Source: Nemertoderma westbladi | Lineage: Eukaryota > Xenacoelomorpha > Nemertodermatida > Nemertodermatidae | NCBI GenBank assembly: GCA_032718475.1 | Contig: JAUCBJ010008770.1 | Location: 1-64,000 of the forward strand | DNA: 64,000 bases | Direction of reading: 5' to 3' | Shown here: piece by piece, positions 59,215 to 64,000 of the stretch | How positions within the stretch are numbered: position 1 is the stretch's first letter | Layout: each line of letters opens with the position of its first letter | Program-made: the position numbers and the translations under genes | Notes under the pieces: model-generated | Seen by the model: the letters and a program-made list of their open reading frames with translations, nothing else | Database searches by the model: none | What the model was told of the DNA's origin: nothing

Positions 59215-60367
59215 ACAAGTCCCTAAAAGGTGCCACCCTGCTCCATAGCGCGGGAAATTCAAATGATTGAAAGACATGTTATTTGTACTGGAAAGGGTGG
59301 CAGATCAGATCTGCCACCTATATATTGGCGGTAAATTCAAATCTGTTTTAACATTGAATACATTAATAGAGTAAGACCAATCTGCCAATGTAATTCATTG
59401 AGTCAGAATAAATTATTTAATATCGGTTTAACTCACTCATCCGGTATGTTGTTGATTTATCTATTCTGGGACTTCGAGCAGCACGTGAACAACTAAACCA
59501 GCACGTTAACTAGTCTGGGGCTTCGAGCAGCACGTGAACAACTAAACTGGCTGGTTAACAAGTCTGGGACTTCGAGCAGCACGTAAACAACTAAGGTGAC
59601 TGGTTAACTAGTCTGGTACATGTCTGGGACAGAGATAGCAGTATAGGCAGAAGCATTATACACCTATTGTTATTACAGTACTGCAGTAGTAGGCTTACCT
59701 GCGATATATTTTACTATCAGTTCCCTGCTATATTGTTATAATTATAATGTTCTGATGTAATTATAACTGATACAAGCAAATATTAAATGTTCTTTACATT
59801 TTACTGATAGAAGTTAAGCCAAATCCCCCGATCCCCCCCCCCCCCTCCTCAATTTTCAATTTTGCACGAAGTCCCAGACTAGTTAACCAGTCAGCTTAGT
59901 TGTTCACGTGCTGCTTGAAGTCCCAGACTAGTTAACCAGTCAGCTTAGTTGTTCACGTGCTGTTCAAAGTCCCAGACTAGCTAACCAATCAGCTTAGTTG
60001 TTCACGTGCTGCTCGAAGTCCCAGACTAGGTATCCAGCCAGTTTATTTGTTCACGTGCTGCTCTATGCCCCAGACTAGTTAACGTGCTGGTTTAGTTGTT
60101 CACGTGCTGCTCGAAGCCCCAGAATAGATAAAACAACAACAATAACGGATGAGTGAGTTAAACCGATAAGAAATAATTTATTCTGATTCAATGAATTACA
60201 TTTAGTCTTACTCTACTCATGTATTCAACGTTAAAACAGATTTGAATTTACCGCCAAAATATAGGTAGCAGATATGATCTGCCACCCTTTCCAGTACAAA
60301 TTACATGTCTTTCAATCATTTGAATTTCCCGCGCTATGGAGCAGGGTGGCACCTTTTAGGGACTTGT
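59215..60367. mobile_element. Foldback/MULE-like element with 9-bp target duplication
   Basis: 1,153 bases. Ends ACAAGTCCCTAAAAGGTGCC and its inverse. GTAATCTGG flanks both sides (59206-59214, 60368-60376). The arms are inverted copies for about 250 bases and then each continues into an array of about 49-base units (TTCGAGCAGCACGTGAACAA, GGTTAACTAGTCTGG): about 3-4 units on the left (59460-59640) and 5 on the right (59866-60125). About 200 bases separate the arms. No ORF. Long arms and a 9-base duplication suggest a Mutator-type non-autonomous element. Confidence 0.85.
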
Positions 60368-60589
60368 GTAATCTGGTAATCGTTAATTATAATTATATAG
60401 ACCTACTGCTGCAGGGCAGGCCTACTCTGCTACTGTCTGACTGTTAAAAATAAGAACGCACTCATCTCAGCATCTGCTGATACTACAGTAGAGTAGGTAC
60501 TACTGTACTACTGAACTATTCAGCTATTCATTGAACTAGCCTACTCAACTACTGTACCGGCTGACTGGTACATCGAAGGGCCTTCCTAA

Positions 60590-60735
60590 AACCCGGTCCG
60601 GTCCCGGTCCCCGGTCCCGGTCCCCAAGACCCCTAAAACCCGGTCCGCCGGTCCCAATGATAGTCTACGGGGAATTTATCCCAAACTAGGACCGGGTAAA
60701 ACCCGGTCGGTCCTGACCCCTAAAAGTCGGTCCAT
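60590..60735. repeat. Imperfect CCCGGTCC-type repeat
   Basis: Clusters of ACCCGGTCCGGTCCC-like words on both strands (ACCGGGTAAAACCCGGTC is itself palindromic). Confidence 0.7.
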
Positions 60736-63700
60736 AAAAGCCGGTACATGCTTGGATTGGCCATAATGAAAAAATATTCCAGCCAATAAAACAAGGATAG
60801 TAATATTCCAGCCAATGAAACAAGGTTGAACTTGAACTTGTTTATTAGCGGATTACAAAGTAAAATAAATACAAATCACTACAGTTAGGTATACGGCTTG
60901 TACAACTACAGTACAGTACGACAATCATAGTGCAATTGTTACTGTTTAACACAATATAAGCAATTTAGTACATAATATAATATACGCTACGCAATTTTAG
61001 TGTTAAATATTAAATATTTACAACAATGTTCGATGTCCAGTTGAAATAAAATGAATATAGAAGGTAATTGATACAGAAACTAAGAACATAATTGAATATA
61101 TTATAATATACAGTATAAGCGTTATAATACTCCAGTTGAATAAAAATAATAAAATGGTAATGGTATGTTCGATCTTGTTAAAAACTGATAGGTTAAAAAT
61201 ACACAAAAATTATCTGAAAAGAATCCACAAGCAAAATTAATATGAATAGACCAGGTGCACGTAACAAATAAAAATAAGGAACGTTATTGATACTTAATAA
61301 AATAACACATAAATACTGCCATTAACAACCAGCAACAAGAAACATATTAAAGTTCCAAATGAAAAAATACTAGAGAGGTGGAGACTATTTTTCCAAAACT
61401 ACAGTATCTTGATTGTCTGTGGATGTACGAATTATATTTAAATAAAATAATAAGAAATAAATATGGATTCGATCTTGTTTAAAATATCCTAAAAAAGTTA
61501 AAATAAACTGACACCACATTTTTCACCAAATTAACATATTTACACTAACAAAATATATTTAAACTAAAATAATTACAAGATAAAAAGCATGATCCAAGCT
61601 TGACGCCCAATGTGTGTAGTGTTATCACCGATAGAAATTAACAAAAAGAAAAAAAATGTAGCCGCTAAGGATAGCCCTAAGAGATAATTACATCTCATTT
61701 CCATAGGGATCCCTGTTATAAAAGGTAGATAAAATATAAAGTTTATAAGTAATAGAAACATAATAAAATCGCTATGTTATTGTCAGATTGTGAAATTATT
61801 CGCTATTATTATTCACTATATTATTGTTAAATAGTATTACTGCTGGCTGCTATACACAGATACAGCGGTGTTTACTTTATTACAGGGATTATCTTTCTGT
61901 CTTTGTCTATATACAGTACAGTAGGCCTATAGGTAGGCCTGCATCATTATTCATCCGTGGGAATTATCACACGGCCTTATTTCCCACTTTATATATCTAG
62001 ATGTCTAGCATTGTAGTAGGCCCTACACTGTATACTATACACAGTACAGTATAGTACCTACTGTACAGTAGTACACTACGGTATAACAAAATGAAATTAC
62101 CATTGATTACCGATGTGACATGGCCTTGGATGTGACCTCGGATTTTGTCACCACCACCCCATCCCCCACCGGCATCGCTAACGCTTCATTACAGTAGGTT
62201 CTTTGGCCGTTAGGTCCTGCGTCTCTCGGTCTTAGTTCCTGTGAGTTGTCACCTTAGGTCCTGCATCATTCTGTCATTAGGTCCTGAGGCTGAGACATTC
62301 TGACATTAGGTCCTGCGTCGGTCCTGGCATAATTCAGTAGATATATACAGTATGACACATAATGATACAGGACCTAAAGGCCAAAGGAACTAACGACACA
62401 GAACCACCCCCGTCGGGGCAATTATCATTTCCTACAATACTATACGTTATTCATTGTGCCATTAAAATGTAGGCCACGCCCTGCGTCTGGAGATTGCTGG
62501 ACAATCAATCAGAGTGCGCGCACCAGAGGTCTGGAACCATATGCCATCTTCTAAGCTAAGGTACAGTATACGGAACGCAAAATCTGTAAAATTCATTTAA
62601 AAACGACATAACTACAGTACTGCGTATACTGCTTGATAAACAACCGCGACCTCTATACTAACAGCAGAACTGTTGAACAGACCAATACCCGTTAATATCC
62701 TTCTGCCAACCTAATGAGTTCTCGTCTAACCAATAAGACACAAAGACTGCTCTACTGTTAAGTAAAGGGGATCAGGAGCGTGCTATTACTAAATTGTACG
62801 GGTTGCTAAATACAAAACCGCTACTTACCGTTAGATGGCGCTAGTCTGCCGTCCGCTAATATATTTTACTAATTTTACACAACTCCTGCAAAATCGCTTG
62901 TTCCTTTCTCTACCGATTGCTCGATAGAGAGCTAACTGTTCGAATCTATGAGCCACGCAGGAATAACCAAAACAATAAACCCGAGTCGGCTCCCTAAGCT
63001 TACTTAAGACGAGTGCGAGAGGCCTTGCACTCAGAGTATTCTTACGCCTAATTCTATCACTATTAAAGCACGCTATTACCTACGTCTTTCTAATCGCGAA
63101 TACTGGAGGTTCCCTAACGTAATGTGTGAATGCGAGAATATTTAAAATATCAAAATGGTACAGTATCTGTTTCTACGTGGATAATACCACTCCGAGTCTA
63201 AAACTGCCCGCGACTGGCTTTAGGCCAGCAAAATTACTAGCGTATCGTGCGTACCGAATAGTGCGTTCTAGCTGATTGCCCGCTAATGCAAATAACCGCT
63301 CAGCGTGAATAGTTTACAGTACACTAATTATTACCTTAGCTACTCTCCGCTATGCTGCGTACTAATTCTTAATTTTTTACTAATTAATTACAGTCACAAA
63401 TATTTAACAGCGTACTAATTACTAAGAGTTCCAGAATACGTAATTCTAATTTATCACGCAACAGGTTTCGCTAGTAATAGCCTAAATTGCCGTATTACTT
63501 TGACCTAATCAATAACTAATTATTGTAACTAAGAAATAGAAATCAATCAAAGGAAAAAGAGCGCCTATCTAAGCATTCGTAATCTTAGGCACACTTCAAT
63601 AACACACCAATCAGCGTTAGAAATCACAGTTTACAATTGTGCAATTCACTACTCGTACTCCACACTCAACGTTGTAATACGCGCAGGCCTCTCCCAGGTA

Positions 63701-64000
63701 CATCTAGGATTCCTAACTAACCCAATTCCTGCCCCCCTAATACTAAATAGAGACAAAACCTGGATCATCAGCCCCCTAGATACTGTACCGGCGATCGGTC
63801 TGCGTGCCGCAGTGCAAGATACCCGCCCGCAACGGTGACCCTGGCCAGCGTTGCCCGCTTTGAATCCTCCGCTCTCTCCTAGTCGCTCAACCCCCCGATG
63901 CGCCCACCGCCCACTGGCACCTTAGCCCTCCATGATGCTAATAGCTACCGTAGCGGCGCATGCAAATCACAAAGTCTGACAGTCTCAGGAATCCCTTAGG
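60736..64000. other. Non-coding right end
   Basis: No exon or RNA gene recognised. 62197-62219 and 62368-62390 are inverted copies (core TTTGGCC.TTAGGTCCTG), with TTAGGTCCTG repeated directly in between (62253, 62277, 62305), suggesting a small repeat element. A copy of the AACCAAAACAATAAAC motif lies at 62965. Confidence 0.4.

Overview
The window is eukaryotic nuclear DNA from an invertebrate-like animal. Genes are split by GT-AG introns, and the DNA is AT-rich, full of minisatellites, and crowded with LINE, Helitron, hAT-like and other TIR elements. I cannot name the phylum. Three host genes are supported. The last 96 codons of a nanos gene (+ strand) lie at the left edge. A SPATA22-like meiotic gene lies on the - strand, with a well supported terminal exon at 11940-12292 and a less certain proline/glutamine-rich first exon at 22260-22976. 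A complete SPT6 gene (transcription elongation factor, - strand) runs 57965 to 36695 in seven coding exons, predicting 1,623 residues.

Layout. 1-289 nanos 3' end. 1.5-9.9 kb: remains of at least three LINE families, including a 3.6 kb endonuclease/RT element at 5640-9262. 10.5-11.5 kb: a MITE and an inverted-repeat element. 11.9-23 kb: the SPATA22-like region, interrupted by a second copy of the same LINE (12367-14927, 11-bp target duplication), a 52-bp satellite and a 5 kb satellite of 42/48-bp units. 25.2-27.4 kb: a 24-bp satellite. 28.8-36.3 kb: five non-autonomous Helitron copies of about 1.27 kb, one nested exactly inside another. 36.7-58 kb: SPT6. 59.2-60.4 kb: a foldback element with a 9-bp target duplication. 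60.4-64 kb: no gene seen.

The most unusual observation is in SPT6. Three of its six introns have a splice site embedded in, or abutting, a tandem array that repeats that same splice site. Intron 4 begins with about 68 units of 45 bp, each carrying a GTAG|GTAAGG donor in the same phase as the real one, in a frame with no stop. It therefore offers a ladder of possible in-frame 15-residue insertions. Intron 5 ends with about 18 units of 32 bp, each made of the first 27 bases of exon 6 (conserved SPT6 coding sequence) plus TACAG, so the 3' splice site is repeated. Intron 2 begins in nearly 900 bp of GTGAGT-rich repeat touching the exon 2 donor. A second notable item is a tRNA-like Pol III promoter (A and B boxes) followed directly by a hammerhead-ribozyme core inside SPT6 intron 4. 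Nanos and SPATA22 relatives both act in the germ line; whether their proximity means anything cannot be judged here.
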